NCBI RefSeq assembly: GCF_022414535.1
Contig: NZ_JADWYM010000001.1
Span: forward strand, 420,508 to 484,507
Source: Streptomyces sp. MUM 2J
GTDB taxonomy: Bacteria > Actinomycetota > Actinomycetes > Streptomycetales > Streptomycetaceae
Length of the DNA: 64,000 nt
Direction of reading: 5' to 3'
The position numbers and the translations under genes are program-made. Every line of letters begins with the position of its first letter. Position 1 is the first letter of the stretch. Under the pieces are notes generated by a model. The model was not told where the DNA came from. It did no database searches and worked only from the letters and a program-made list of their open reading frames with translations. This document shows, piece after piece, positions 8,359 through 18,038 of the stretch.

Positions 8359-9054
8359 ATGCGTGTGCTGGTGGTGGAGGACGACCGGGAACTGGGCCGG
8401 GTCGTGGTGTCGGGGTTGCGGTCGGCCGGGTTCGCGGTGGATCTCGCGGATCGGCTGGCGGAAGCGGATCTCAAGCTCGCGACCAATGCCTACGACTGCC
8501 TGGTGGTGGACCGGGGGCTTCCCGACGGAGACGGCCTGGCTCTGGTGGGCCGCCTGCGCCGGGCGGGCGCGCGGGTTCCGGTGCTGATGCTGACGGCCAT
8601 GGATGCCGTGGCGGACCTCGTAGCCGGGTTCCAGGACGGCACGGACGACTACGTGGTCAAGCCGTTCGCTTTCGCGGAGCTGGCGGCGCGGGTCGGTGCG
8701 CTGTGCCGGCGGGTCGGCCGGCTCCGCCCGTCGGTGGCGGTGGTCGGGGACCTCGAAGTGGATCCGGGACGCCGCCGGGTGCGGCGTTCGGGGGTTCTGC
8801 TGGCCCTCACCGCCAAGGAATTCGCGGTTCTGGAGCTGCTCGTGGCCGGGGTCGGGCAGGTGGTGCCGCGCACGGACCTGATCGAGTGCTGCTGGGACGA
8901 GATGGCGGAGCCGATGTCGAACGTGGTGGACGCGGTGATCGCACAGCTGCGCCGCAAGCTCGGTGCCCCGGCCGTGATCCGCACTGTGCGCGGTGTGGGC
9001 TTCGTGATCGACGACGTGGAGGAGCCGGCGGCCGGGGCCCCGGTGAGCCGGTGA
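8359..9054 (+). CDS. OmpR/PhoB-type response regulator
   Basis: This is a DNA-binding two-component regulator of 231 aa. The receiver domain starts at once (MRVLVVEDDRELGR); the phospho-acceptor is D51 (CLVVDRGLPDGDG), with the conserved T (LMLTA) and K (YVVKPF). The C-terminal winged helix shows LTAKEFAVLELL and AVIRTVRGVGFVID. The stop TGA overlaps the GTG start of the kinase gene (GTGA), so the two are translationally coupled. The ATG at 8359 is chosen because the receiver core begins there; upstream residues in the open frame are unlike the family. The signal and target genes are unknown; the neighbouring carbohydrate genes are candidates only by proximity. Confidence 0.9.
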   Translation: MRVLVVEDDRELGRVVVSGLRSAGFAVDLADRLAEADLKLATNAYDCLVVDRGLPDGDGLALVGRLRRAGARVPVLMLTAMDAVADLVAGFQDGTDDYVVKPFAFAELAARVGALCRRVGRLRPSVAVVGDLEVDPGRRRVRRSGVLLALTAKEFAVLELLVAGVGQVVPRTDLIECCWDEMAEPMSNVVDAVIAQLRRKLGAPAVIRTVRGVGFVIDDVEEPAAGAPVSR

Positions 9055-9818
9055 CCGCCGGCAGACCCGCAGTCGTGCGGCTACGGCGGCTGCGGTGGGC
9101 ACTGACCGGCCTGTTCGCCCTGACCACCGCCCTGTGCCTGGCCGCCCTGGCTGCTGTGGCGGCGGAGATCGACGCCCGGTCGCGCAGTGATGCCCTCGAC
9201 AGCGATCTCGACCGCAGAGCCACGGGGCTCGCTCGTGCTGTCTACTACGACCAGGGCGTAGTGCACTTGGGACCGCTGCGCGAGGACGACCTGACGCAGG
9301 GCCCGGCAGCGGTGACCGTCGTGGAATGGGGCGCGGGGGACCACCCACGGCAGCGCTTCTCCCGCCGTCGCGGCATGCTGCCGGGACTGGCCCGGCTGAG
9401 CGAGGCCGGCAGGCGGGCCAGAGACGAGCTACCGCCGTCCCCTGCCGAGGTGACCGTGCGCACCGAGCCCACGGTGGTGTGCGGGGATCCCGAGCCGCTG
9501 GCCCAGGCGGTACGCAACCTGATCGAGAACGCACTCAAGCACGGGGCTGCTCCCGGCGAGAGGGCCCGGGTCGACGTGGTGGTCGCGGAGGGCCGGGTCG
9601 CGGTGCGCGACCACGGTCCGGGAGTGGCCCCCGCCCTGCGGGAGCGGGTCTTCGACCGGCGGACGGCGGGACCCGGAGGGGGTACGGGAATCGGGCTGGC
9701 CATCGTGCGGTGGGTGGCCGAGCTGCACGGGGGCACCGCCCGTGTCGGGGATGCCCCCGGAGGGGGAACCACTGCCGAGCTGGCCGTCCCAGAGGAACCG
9801 GGTGCCTCCCGGAGGTGA
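9051..9818 (+). CDS. Shortened sensor histidine kinase lacking HAMP and H-box
   Basis: The product is 255 aa from the GTG at 9051, about half the length of a normal membrane kinase. One transmembrane segment is visible (LTGLFALTTALCLAALAAVA, near residues 15-35), then a short extracytoplasmic-like stretch. The ATPase domain is intact, with N-box NLIENALKHG, G1 DHGPGV and G2 GGTGIGLAIVRWVAELHGG. The second transmembrane helix, the HAMP domain and the dimerisation helix with its phospho-accepting histidine (H-E-L-R-x-P) are all missing, in frame. It may be an internally deleted kinase or a split-type ATPase partner. It could not autophosphorylate in the usual way. Confidence 0.75.
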   Translation: MTAGRPAVVRLRRLRWALTGLFALTTALCLAALAAVAAEIDARSRSDALDSDLDRRATGLARAVYYDQGVVHLGPLREDDLTQGPAAVTVVEWGAGDHPRQRFSRRRGMLPGLARLSEAGRRARDELPPSPAEVTVRTEPTVVCGDPEPLAQAVRNLIENALKHGAAPGERARVDVVVAEGRVAVRDHGPGVAPALRERVFDRRTAGPGGGTGIGLAIVRWVAELHGGTARVGDAPGGGTTAELAVPEEPGASRR

Positions 9819-9876
9819 CGCCGAGGAGGCGCGTCTCCTCACGATTCGCTCATGAAGCCGCTGGCAGCCTTGCGGC

Positions 9877-11829
9877 ATGCTCCAGCCACGCAATCGTGCG
9901 ATCGCCCTGCTCGGTGCGGGTGTCGCCGCGACCGTCCTCGCTGTCTCCTGCCTGCCGCGGTCCCCGTCCGGGCGCCCGACCGCCGCTCCGCCCACCGCCG
10001 TTCTGCGCGTGGACCAGGTCGGCTACGCACCCGGCGAGGTCAAGCACGCCTACCTGATGACGTCCCGCCCAGTCGCCCGGGTGCCCTTCCGGGTGCTGGA
10101 CTCCTCCGGTGGGGAGGTCCTGTCCGGGACGGCCGGGCCCTCCACAGGTGGGTGGAACAGCACCTACCGGTCCGTCCGTACCCTGGACCTCTCCCGCCTC
10201 ACCGCTGCCGGCGACTACCGGGTGGAGGTGACCGGCCCGGTCTCCGCGACCTCACCCAGGTTCCGAGTGGCGTCCGCCGGTGAGCTGTTCGGCAAGGTCG
10301 CCCGGGACAACGTCCGGTTCTTCAGGGCCCAGCGCGACGGGGCGGACGTCGACGCCGGGGTGCTGCGCCGCAAACCCTCGCACCTGACCGACCGGCAGGC
10401 CACCGTGTACGACACGCCCGCCTACGACGAGGACGCCGAGCGCCTGGTCGAGCCTCTCGAACCTGTCGGCGGTCCGGTCGATGTCTCCGAGGGCTGGTTC
10501 GACGCCGGGGACTTCCTGAAGTTCACGCACACTGCCTCGTATTCCACCGCGAGTCTCCTCCTGGCCCGACGCACCGCTCCGGACGGTGGTGAGGAGTTGG
10601 CCGAGGAGGCCCGCCATGGCCTGGACTGGCTGGACAAGATGTGGGATGCATCCTCCCGTACCCTCTACGTCCAGGTCGGCACGGGTATCGGCGGCACCGG
10701 GAACGCCAGCGGCCCTGTGCGTTCGGATCACGACGTCTGGCGGCTGCCGGAGGCGGACGACGCGTTGGAGGTCGAGCCCGGCGATCGCGACGACGCGATC
10801 AAACACCGGCCGGTCTTCCGTGCCGCCCCTCCGGGCGAGCCCATCAGCCCCAATCTCGCGGGGCGGGTCGCCGCCGCCTTCGCGCTCGCCGCGCAACTGG
10901 ACGCCGAGGACGATCCGGAGCGGGCCCGTGAGGAACTGGAGAAGGCCGCGCAGATCTACGCTCTCGCCGACACCTCGCCGGAAGGGGAGCTGACGACCGC
11001 GTTCCCTCTTGCCTTCTACCCCGAGTCGTCCTGGGCGGACGACATGGAGTTCGGCGGCGCCGAGTTGGCTCTGGCGGCAGAGGCCCTCGGGGACGACCGG
11101 ACACAGGAGTGGTCGGAACAGGCGGGCCACTGGGCCGCGCGGTATCTGTCCGCGGACGACCTCGGCGCCCTGGGGCTGGGGGACGTCAGCGCCCTGGCGC
11201 ATGGGGATCTGGCAAGAGTGATCGACGACGGTGAGCCGAGCGGCGAGGTCGGCCGCGATCAGCTTGTCGCCGACCTCGAGCGGCAGCTCGACGACGGCAG
11301 GGTCCGCGCCGCACATGACCCCTTCCGGGCGGGAGCCGTCTACACCGAGTTCGACTCCGTGCCGCACACCTTCGGCCTGGCCGCCACCGCACAGCTGTAT
11401 CGCCGGGTCACCGGCGACGCTCGCTACGACGCCTTCGCCACCCAGCAGCGCAACTGGGCGCTGGGCGCCAATGCCTGGGGATCCTCCTTCGTCATCGGTG
11501 AAGGCTCCACCTTCCCGCACTGTCCCGAGCATCAGGCCGCCAATCTCGCAGGCAGCCTGAGCGGCACGGGCGACATCCTCGTCGGCGGTGTGGTCAACGG
11601 CCCCAATGCGGCAGCCAGGCTCGGGGAACTCAACTCCTTCCCGACGATGCGCACGTGCCCGGCCGAGAAGAGCAACCCCTTCTCCGCCTTCGACGGACAC
11701 GGCGCCCGCTACATGGACCACGTCGGCGCCTGGCAGACCGTGGAACCCGCCGACGACTTCACGGCCACCGCGTTGCTGTCCTTCAGCCTGTCCGCAGCGG
11801 CCGACGACACCGACTCCAGCGCCTCGTAG
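9877..11829 (+). CDS. Glycoside hydrolase family 9 lipoprotein (endoglucanase-like)
   Basis: This is probably an extracellular beta-glucanase or cellulase-type hydrolase of 650 aa, anchored as a lipoprotein by the lipobox LAVSC with C25. An N-terminal Ig-like domain (VLRVDQVGYAPGEVKHAYLM) is followed by the GH9 (alpha/alpha)6 barrel. The catalytic-base region GWFDAGDFLKF corresponds to the family GWHDAGDYxKY, and the C-terminal TVEPADDFTATALLSF corresponds to NEPAIDYTA with the acid glutamate. Substrate cannot be set from sequence: GH9 also contains exo-glucosaminidases. The gene stands alone, 58 bp after the truncated kinase gene and on the same strand, and could be controlled by that system. 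Confidence 0.85.
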   Translation: MLQPRNRAIALLGAGVAATVLAVSCLPRSPSGRPTAAPPTAVLRVDQVGYAPGEVKHAYLMTSRPVARVPFRVLDSSGGEVLSGTAGPSTGGWNSTYRSVRTLDLSRLTAAGDYRVEVTGPVSATSPRFRVASAGELFGKVARDNVRFFRAQRDGADVDAGVLRRKPSHLTDRQATVYDTPAYDEDAERLVEPLEPVGGPVDVSEGWFDAGDFLKFTHTASYSTASLLLARRTAPDGGEELAEEARHGLDWLDKMWDASSRTLYVQVGTGIGGTGNASGPVRSDHDVWRLPEADDALEVEPGDRDDAIKHRPVFRAAPPGEPISPNLAGRVAAAFALAAQLDAEDDPERAREELEKAAQIYALADTSPEGELTTAFPLAFYPESSWADDMEFGGAELALAAEALGDDRTQEWSEQAGHWAARYLSADDLGALGLGDVSALAHGDLARVIDDGEPSGEVGRDQLVADLERQLDDGRVRAAHDPFRAGAVYTEFDSVPHTFGLAATAQLYRRVTGDARYDAFATQQRNWALGANAWGSSFVIGEGSTFPHCPEHQAANLAGSLSGTGDILVGGVVNGPNAAARLGELNSFPTMRTCPAEKSNPFSAFDGHGARYMDHVGAWQTVEPADDFTATALLSFSLSAAADDTDSSAS

Positions 11830-11857
11830 AGCGAGGCCGAAGGCCCGCTGTCCGCCC

Positions 11858-12077
11858 GGCGGGGACCGGGCTCGGGCTCCGCGAGGTGTTCCCGGCTCGG
11901 CCGCCCAGATCCGCAGCCGCATCAACCGCCACGCCCTCACGGCCTCCCGGGAGAACCTGCGGCTGCGTGTGGGGGGGGGAACTCGGCGACGACGCGGTGC
12001 TGATCGGAGCCGCCGAACTCGCCTTCTCCGAGATCCTGGTCGGTCCTCTGGAGACGCCGGCCCGCCCCGGGACGTAG
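11858..12077 (+). pseudogene. ROK-family regulator C-terminal remnant, frameshifted
   Basis: Conceptual translation of 11900-11970 gives GSAAQIRSRINRHALTASRE followed by NLRLRV. After a run of nine G (11971-11979) the frame jumps to ELGDDAVLIGAAELAFSEIL and ends at a TAG near 12075-12077. With eight G the two parts fuse to a normal ROK repressor/kinase C-terminus (RLGDDAxLLGAAxLAL). The upstream edge is unclear and a second shift is likely near 11890. The N-terminal DNA-binding part is absent. ROK regulators often sit beside carbohydrate genes, as here between GH9 and GH65 genes. Confidence 0.5.
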
Positions 12078-12138
12078 CCCGAGGGGTACCGCACAGCGGT
12101 ACTGACCGGAATCGTCTTCCCACGGGCAGGAGAGGGTG

Positions 12139-14535
12139 TCAGTCCTGCGGCTCAGCCCCGGGTTCCTGCCCGTCGGTCAGGCCGACGGGGCGGCGGCCCC
12201 GGGGCTGCTGCGGCTCCGGACCCGCGGGCACCTGGGGTACCGGACGCTCCACGGGTGCGCCGGCGGCCACGGTGACCGGCTCCCCGTGGTGCAGCACCAC
12301 CAGGGGTTCGCCCTCCACCAGGACATAGCGCACCTCGCCGGGGCCGATGTCCACCTTCAGCCTGCGCCCGCGCACCGTCACGGTGAACACCAGCCGGGAC
12401 AGCGCCTCGGGCAGACGCGGGGCGAAACCCAGCCGTGCGGGCCTGCCCTCCTCGCCGGGGTGCCGGCGCAGGCCTCCGAGGCCGACGACGAGGGCCATCC
12501 ACGTGCCGGCGAGGGAGGCGATGTGCAGCCCGTCGCGGGTGTTGTGCTCCAGATCCTCCAGGTCCATCAGCGCCGCCTCGCGGATATAGGCGTAGGCCAG
12601 CCGCAGGTGCCCGGTCTCGGCGGCGAGCACCGCCTGGCAGCACGCGGACAGGGAGGAGTCGCGGACGGTCAGCGCCTCGTAGTACGCGAAGTTGCGCGCC
12701 TTCTGCTCGTCGGTGAAGGCCTCCGGGCACTCCAGCATCGCCAGCACGAGGTCGGCCTGCTTCACCACCTGCTTGCGGTACAGGTCGAAGTAGGGGTAGT
12801 GGAGCAGCAGCGGGTAGTGCTCGGGCGGGGTCGCCTCGAAGTCCCAGTGCTGGAGACGGGTGAATCCGGCCGACTGCTCGTGCACTCCCAGGGTCTCGTT
12901 GTACGGGATCGCCATGCGGGCCGCGGCGTCCCGCCAGGCGGCCGTCTCCTCGTCGTCGACGCCGAGTTCCTCGGCCCGGTCCGGGTGGCGCGTGGCCGCT
13001 TCCGCCGCGGCCAGCAGGTTCTGCCGGGCCATGACGTTGGTGTACAGGTTGTCCCGGGCGACGGCGCTGTACTCGTCGGGTCCGGTGACCCCGTCGACGT
13101 GGAAGACGCCTTCCGGGTCGTGGTGGCCGAGGGAACGCCACAGCCGGGCGGTGTCCACGAGCAGGTCCAGCCCCTCGGCGCGCTCGAACTCCTCGTCGCC
13201 GCTGACCATGACGTACCGGACCGCCGCCAGGGCGATGTCGGCGTTCACGTGGAAGGCCGCCGTTCCGGCGGGCCAGTAGGCCGAGCACTCCGCTCCGTTG
13301 ATCGTCCGCCAGGGGAAGGTCGCCCCCTCCAGCCCGAGCTGGCGCGCGCGTTCCCGGGCCGCCGGCAGGGTCCGGTGCCGCCACTTCAGCACCGGGGCGA
13401 CGGACTGCGGCGCGGTGAGGGAGAGCACCGGCAGCACATAGGACTCGGTGTCCCAGAAGGAGTGCCCGTCGTACCCGGTTCCCGTCAGACCCTTCGCGGG
13501 GATCGCCCGCTGCTCCCCGCGGGCCGCCGCCTGGAGGACGTGGAACAGGGCGAACCGCACGGCCTGCTGGATCTGCGCGTCCCCCTCCACCTCGACGTCG
13601 GCGCCGGCCCAGAACTGGTCCAGAAAGGCCCGCTGTTCGGCGGCGAGTCCCTCCCAGCCGGCACTGACCGCAGCCGCCACCGCTCCTTCGACCTGGTCGC
13701 GCACGGCCGGCAGGGAGCGCTGCCCGGACCAGCCGTGGGCGACGAACTTGACGAGTTGCAGCCGCTGCCCGGGCCTCAGGTCCGCGGTCACCGTCAGACG
13801 GACGACGTCCGGCTCGCTCTGCGACGTCCACCGCGTGCCCTCAGGCCCGTCCACGAGGTGGTCGGCCGCCGCCCCCACCCGCAGCCCGCTGACACCGGTG
13901 CGGTGCACCAGCCGCATCCGGGTCTCCTGCGCGAAGTGCTCCTCCGCCACGAGCGGGGAGCCGGTCGCCGCAGCGACCCGCGGGTCCCCCTCGGCGTGCG
14001 GCAGTTGCTCGTTGGCGACGAGTTCGGACTGGACCGCGACCGTGGCCGGGCCGTCGACCGGCTCGACCTCGTACACCACGGCGGCGACCGCCCGCTGGGT
14101 GAAGGACACCAGCCGGCGCGCGCGGATGCGGACGGTCTGGCCGCCGGGCGTGGTCCAGCGCACGGTGCGGCTGAGCACACCGGTGCGGAAGTCCAGCACC
14201 CGCTCGTGCTCCAGCAGCCGCCCGTAGCGCAGGTCGCACGGGTGGTCGTTGACCAGCAGCCGGACGACCTTGCCGTCGGTGATGTTGATCATGGTCTCGC
14301 CGGACTCCGGATAACCGTAACCGGCTTCCGCGTACGGCAGCGGGTGCCGTTCGTACACGCCGTTGAGGTAGGCGCCGGGCAGCCCGTGGGGCTCACCCTC
14401 GTCGAGGTTCCCGCGCCACCCGATGTGCCCGTTGGACAGCGCGAACACCGACTCGCTCTGGGCGAGCACGTCCAGGTTCAGCTCCGTCTCGCGCAGACAC
14501 CACGGCTCGACCGTGAAGCAGGAGTGGCTGATCAT
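12139..14535 (-). CDS. Glycoside hydrolase family 65 (disaccharide phosphorylase-like)
   Basis: GH65 enzymes mostly phosphorolyse alpha-glucosides (maltose, trehalose, kojibiose, nigerose) with inversion, releasing beta-glucose-1-phosphate. The product is 798 aa, the usual length. The N-terminal beta-sandwich begins [19 protein letters not shown]; the barrel carries [34 protein letters not shown] and the general acid E488 in VTGPDEY. The C-terminus is extended by about 30 Pro/Gln-rich residues. The start ATG overlaps the stop of the beta-phosphoglucomutase gene by 4 nt, which argues for a phosphorylase rather than a hydrolase, since the partner consumes beta-glucose-1-phosphate. The exact disaccharide is unknown. 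Confidence 0.9.
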   Translation of the reverse strand: MISHSCFTVEPWCLRETELNLDVLAQSESVFALSNGHIGWRGNLDEGEPHGLPGAYLNGVYERHPLPYAEAGYGYPESGETMINITDGKVVRLLVNDHPCDLRYGRLLEHERVLDFRTGVLSRTVRWTTPGGQTVRIRARRLVSFTQRAVAAVVYEVEPVDGPATVAVQSELVANEQLPHAEGDPRVAAATGSPLVAEEHFAQETRMRLVHRTGVSGLRVGAAADHLVDGPEGTRWTSQSEPDVVRLTVTADLRPGQRLQLVKFVAHGWSGQRSLPAVRDQVEGAVAAAVSAGWEGLAAEQRAFLDQFWAGADVEVEGDAQIQQAVRFALFHVLQAAARGEQRAIPAKGLTGTGYDGHSFWDTESYVLPVLSLTAPQSVAPVLKWRHRTLPAARERARQLGLEGATFPWRTINGAECSAYWPAGTAAFHVNADIALAAVRYVMVSGDEEFERAEGLDLLVDTARLWRSLGHHDPEGVFHVDGVTGPDEYSAVARDNLYTNVMARQNLLAAAEAATRHPDRAEELGVDDEETAAWRDAAARMAIPYNETLGVHEQSAGFTRLQHWDFEATPPEHYPLLLHYPYFDLYRKQVVKQADLVLAMLECPEAFTDEQKARNFAYYEALTVRDSSLSACCQAVLAAETGHLRLAYAYIREAALMDLEDLEHNTRDGLHIASLAGTWMALVVGLGGLRRHPGEEGRPARLGFAPRLPEALSRLVFTVTVRGRRLKVDIGPGEVRYVLVEGEPLVVLHHGEPVTVAAGAPVERPVPQVPAGPEPQQPRGRRPVGLTDGQEPGAEPQD

Positions 14536-15275
14536 CGCGCGTCCAGGAGTTCGGCCAGGTCACGGACGACGATGTCCGCCCCGTGCGCCGTCAGCTGCTC
14601 CGCCTGGCCCACCCGGTCCACGCCGACGACCACTCCGAACCGTCCGGCCCGCCCGGCCTCGACTCCGGCCAGCGCGTCCTCGAACACGGCGGCGGCGCCC
14701 GGCTCCACGCCCAGGTCCCGGGCCGCCTCCAGATAGGTGTCCGGGGCGGGTTTCCCGCGCAGGGCGCGGTCGCGTGCCGTGACGCCGTCGATCCGTTCGT
14801 CGAACAGGCCCTCGATGCCGGCCGCCACCAGGACGTCCCGGCAGTTCGCGCTCGACGACACCACCGCGCACGCCAGACCGGCCTTCCGCACCGCGTGGAC
14901 GAACTCGACCGATCCCTCGTAGGGCTCCACACCGTCCTCGCGGATCCGGCGCAGCACCAGGGTGTTCTTCCGGGTGCCCAGGCCGGTCACGGTCTCGGCC
15001 TCCGGCGGGTCGTCCGGTGTTCCCTCGGGCAGGCGCACCCCGCGTGACGCGAGGAAGGTCCGCACCCCGTCCGCGCGCGGACGCCCGTCGACGTACGCGT
15101 CGTAGTCGTCGATCGCGTCGAAGGGCACGAACGCGGTCCCCTCACGCTCCGCCCGCTCGCGGAGATACGCGTCGAACATCTCCTTCCAGGCGGCGGCGTG
15201 CACCTTCGCGGTCCGGGTGAGGACCCCGTCGAGGTCGAACAGACAGGCACGTACGTGATCAGGAAGCCCCAGCAT
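14532..15275 (-). CDS. pgmB: Beta-phosphoglucomutase, HAD family
   Basis: This enzyme converts beta-glucose-1-phosphate to glucose-6-phosphate. The product is 247 aa from the ATG at 15275, with GGAAGG 5 nt upstream. The HAD nucleophile motif is [10 protein letters not shown] (D14 nucleophile, D16 acid/base). Others are VVSSSANC (motif II), the lysine in [12 protein letters not shown] and the [14 protein letters not shown] acidic motif. Its stop overlaps the GH65 start (ATGA), a pairing known from maltose and trehalose phosphorylase operons. Together the two enzymes deliver glucose-6-phosphate without ATP, and zwf and gnd 2.7 kb away could consume it. Confidence 0.9.
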   Translation of the reverse strand: MLGLPDHVRACLFDLDGVLTRTAKVHAAAWKEMFDAYLRERAEREGTAFVPFDAIDDYDAYVDGRPRADGVRTFLASRGVRLPEGTPDDPPEAETVTGLGTRKNTLVLRRIREDGVEPYEGSVEFVHAVRKAGLACAVVSSSANCRDVLVAAGIEGLFDERIDGVTARDRALRGKPAPDTYLEAARDLGVEPGAAAVFEDALAGVEAGRAGRFGVVVGVDRVGQAEQLTAHGADIVVRDLAELLDAR

Positions 15276-15361
15276 GCCTTCCAGGCTAGAAGCGCGCGGC
15301 CGACCGCGCCGCCCGAACGCCACCGGGCGTGCCGTGGAGAACCCGCCCGATCGAGGTCTCA

Positions 15362-15383
15362 GCGGCATCCGGAGCAATGCCGC
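15362..15383. repeat. 7-bp inverted repeat in divergent pgmB/cyd region
   Basis: GCGGCAT (15362-15368) and ATGCCGC (15377-15383) form perfect arms around an 8-bp spacer, between the divergent pgmB-GH65 and cyd operons. It is placed to act as a shared operator. Confidence 0.35.
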
Positions 15384-15540
15384 CGCGTGAGCACCCCTCC
15401 GCGGGCCGTCCAGTGTTTGGGTGAGGGCGACGGCTCACCTCACGGGAGGACCTCACGGTGGACGATCGCGCGGAGCACGCATGCGCCCCGTCGCCGCGCC
15501 CCGCACGCGGCAGGGCCGCGCACGGGGCGGGGTGGCACCG

Positions 15541-16995
15541 GTGAACGGGGCCGTACGGCTGCTGGCGCAGGATCCTGCGCAGCTGCTGCCGGCCCGCGAG
15601 CTGATGGCCTTCAGTCTCGGCACCCACATCCTGCTGGTGCCGTTCGGTGTCGCCCTGCCCTTCATCACCCTGTTGATGCACTACCGGGCGCTGCGCGCCG
15701 ACGACCCGGTGGCCATGCTGCTGGCCCGCCGCTGGTCGGCGGTGATGGCGGTGCAGTTCGCGGTGGGCGTGGTGACCGGAACCGTGCTGTCCTTCGAGTT
15801 CGGGCTGTTGTGGCCCGGGCTGATGGGGCGCTGGGGAGACGTCTTCGGTCTCGGGTTCGGCGTCGAGGCGTGGGCGTTCTTCCTGGAGGCCGTACTGATC
15901 TCGGTGTACCTGTACGGCTGGCGCCGGCTGCGGCCGTGGACGCATTTCGCGCTCGGTGTGCCGCTGCCCCTCGTCGCTCTGCTGGGGGCGTTCGGGATCC
16001 TGGCCGCGAACTCCTGGATGAACACCCCCCGCGGCTTCGGGCTCGACGCGAACGGCGACCCCGTCGGCGTGGACGTGCGCGCGGCGGTGTTCACACCGAT
16101 GTTCGGGCCCGAGTACTGGCACTTCGTGGTGGGGATGTTCATGACCGCCGGGTTCGTCGTGGCCGGCGTCTACGCGACCGGGCTGCTGCGGGGGCGCCGG
16201 GACCGCTACCACCGGCTGGGCTTCACGGTTCCGTTCACGGCCGCCGCGGTGCTCACCCCGGTGCAGCTCTTCCTCGGCGACTTCATCGCCCGGTCCGTCT
16301 TCCACCAGCAGCCGGTGAAGTTCGCGGCGACGGAGCTGGTCTGGCGGACCAGCACCCACGTGCCCGAGTACATCTTCGGCCGGCTGAACCCGGACGGCTC
16401 GGTGTCCGGAGGCATCAAGATCCCCCAGCTCGACTCCGTGCTCGCCGGTTTCAGCCCGAGCACCCAGGTGACGGGACTGACGTCGGTGCCGGCACAGGAC
16501 CGGCCGACCACGGGTCAGGCGACCCTCGTGCACACGGCCTTCGACGTGATGGTCCTGATCGGCAGCGTGCTGCTGCTCCTCGCGCTCTGGTACGCCTGGG
16601 CCCGGTGGCGGCGCCGCGATCCGTCGGGGTCGCGCTGGTTCCTGCGGGCCGCCGCCGGGGCCGGCGCCGCCTGCCTGATCGCCGTCGAGGCGGGCTGGAT
16701 CACCACCGAGGTCGGCCGCCAGCCCTGGATCGTGTACGAGCACATGCGGGTGTCCGAGGCGGTCACCGCCACCTCCGCCGGCACCCTGTGGGCGGTGATG
16801 GGGGTCGTCGTCGTCGGCTACGTCGCCCTCCTCGTGGTGTTCGTCGCCGTGCTGCTGGGGATGCGTACCCGCTGGCGCCTCAGGGACGAGCGGACCGGAA
16901 TCCGGGAAGGTGCCCGGCCGGCCGCCGGCGAGGCACCGGAACACGCCGCACCGTACGGGCCGCGCCCGCAGCACCTGCCGGGAGGCCGCCGGTGA
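15541..16995 (+). CDS. cydA: Cytochrome bd-type quinol oxidase subunit I (short Q-loop)
   Basis: Subunit I carries the haems and the quinol site of a high-affinity terminal oxidase in the cytoplasmic membrane. The product is 484 aa from the GTG at 15541 (VNGAVRLLAQDPAQLLPARE). Visible features are the haem-ligand region SLGTHILLVPFG with H29, the acidic GVEAWAFFLEAVL, the quinol-loop motif QPVKFAATE and GRQPWIVYEHMRVSEAVT. The Q-loop is short, as in the cyanide-insensitive-oxidase type. An ATG at 15481 with GGAG 5 nt upstream is an alternative start, adding 20 Arg-rich residues. The stop overlaps the subunit II start (GTGA). The sequence is unlike the usual Streptomyces CydA as I remember it, so this may be a second set. 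Confidence 0.88.
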   Translation: MNGAVRLLAQDPAQLLPARELMAFSLGTHILLVPFGVALPFITLLMHYRALRADDPVAMLLARRWSAVMAVQFAVGVVTGTVLSFEFGLLWPGLMGRWGDVFGLGFGVEAWAFFLEAVLISVYLYGWRRLRPWTHFALGVPLPLVALLGAFGILAANSWMNTPRGFGLDANGDPVGVDVRAAVFTPMFGPEYWHFVVGMFMTAGFVVAGVYATGLLRGRRDRYHRLGFTVPFTAAAVLTPVQLFLGDFIARSVFHQQPVKFAATELVWRTSTHVPEYIFGRLNPDGSVSGGIKIPQLDSVLAGFSPSTQVTGLTSVPAQDRPTTGQATLVHTAFDVMVLIGSVLLLLALWYAWARWRRRDPSGSRWFLRAAAGAGAACLIAVEAGWITTEVGRQPWIVYEHMRVSEAVTATSAGTLWAVMGVVVVGYVALLVVFVAVLLGMRTRWRLRDERTGIREGARPAAGEAPEHAAPYGPRPQHLPGGRR

Positions 16996-18038
16996 TCGCC
17001 GACGCCGTCGCCTGGGTGCTGGTGCTGGCCGTGGCCGCCTACGCCTGCGGGGGCGGCGCCGACTACGGCGCCGGATTCTGGGACCTGCTGGCCGGCGGGG
17101 CACGGCGCGGGAACCGTCCGCGCGCCCTGATCGACCACGCGGTGGCGCCGGTGTGGGAGGTCAACAACGTCTGGCTGGTCTTCGTCCTGGTGGTCATGTG
17201 GACCGGCTTCCCGGTCATGTTCCAGGCGGTGTTCAGCGTGCTCTGGCTGCCGTTGACGCTGGCCGCCATGGGGCTTGTCCTGCGCGGCGCGGGCTTCGCC
17301 CTCCGCAAGCCGACCCGGCGGCTCGCCGAACGGCGCCTCTTCGGTGCGGCCTTCGCCGTCGCCTCGGTCCTGACCCCGTACTTCTTCGGCGCCGCAGTGG
17401 GCGGCGTCGCCTCGGGCCGGGTGGCACCGGGCGGTTCCGCCTCGGTCTCCGCCTGGACCAACCCCACCTCGGTGCTGACCGGGTTGATGACGGTGGCCGC
17501 GGCGGCGTTCCTCGGCGCGGTCTTCCTCTCCGGCGACGCCCGCGCCTACGGGACCCCGGACCTGGTCGACTACTTCCGGCGGCGCGCCCTGATCACGCTG
17601 CTGGCGCTCGCCGTGCTGGCCGGCATCGGGATCGTGCTGACCCGGGACGACGCGCCGTACGTGCACGAGCGGTTGACCGGTGGGCCGGGGCTGGCCCTGG
17701 TGTGTGTGGCCGGGGTCTGCGCGCTGGCCGCCGCCTGGCTCCTGGTGCGCGGCGCCCCCACCCAGTTCACCCGGGCTGCGGCCGTGGGCTCCGTCGGCGC
17801 GGTCGTCGTCGCCTGGGGGCTGGCCCAGCGTCCGTACCTGCTGCCGACGTCGCTGACCGTGGCCGAGGGGGCGGGAGCCCGGGCCACGATGGGCTGGCTG
17901 GTGATCGTCTCCCTGGTCGCGGTGGTGTTGGTGGGCCCGGCCCTGGTGCTGCTCTACCGGCTGGAGAGCCGGGGCGAGCTGCTGCCGGACCCGTTGCTCA
18001 GCGAGGGTCCTGAGGACTCCACCGGTACGGAGCGATGA
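16992..18038 (+). CDS. cydB: Cytochrome bd-type quinol oxidase subunit II
   Basis: This is the partner membrane subunit of the bd-type oxidase, 348 aa from the GTG at 16992, which overlaps the cydA stop by 4 nt. The family signature appears as [20 protein letters not shown] near the start and [20 protein letters not shown]. Eight to nine hydrophobic helices are evident. The 3' end overlaps the convergent zwf gene by 41 bp (17998-18038). No cydCD exporter genes follow, so haem insertion would depend on genes elsewhere. Confidence 0.88.
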   Translation: MIADAVAWVLVLAVAAYACGGGADYGAGFWDLLAGGARRGNRPRALIDHAVAPVWEVNNVWLVFVLVVMWTGFPVMFQAVFSVLWLPLTLAAMGLVLRGAGFALRKPTRRLAERRLFGAAFAVASVLTPYFFGAAVGGVASGRVAPGGSASVSAWTNPTSVLTGLMTVAAAAFLGAVFLSGDARAYGTPDLVDYFRRRALITLLALAVLAGIGIVLTRDDAPYVHERLTGGPGLALVCVAGVCALAAAWLLVRGAPTQFTRAAAVGSVGAVVVAWGLAQRPYLLPTSLTVAEGAGARATMGWLVIVSLVAVVLVGPALVLLYRLESRGELLPDPLLSEGPEDSTGTER

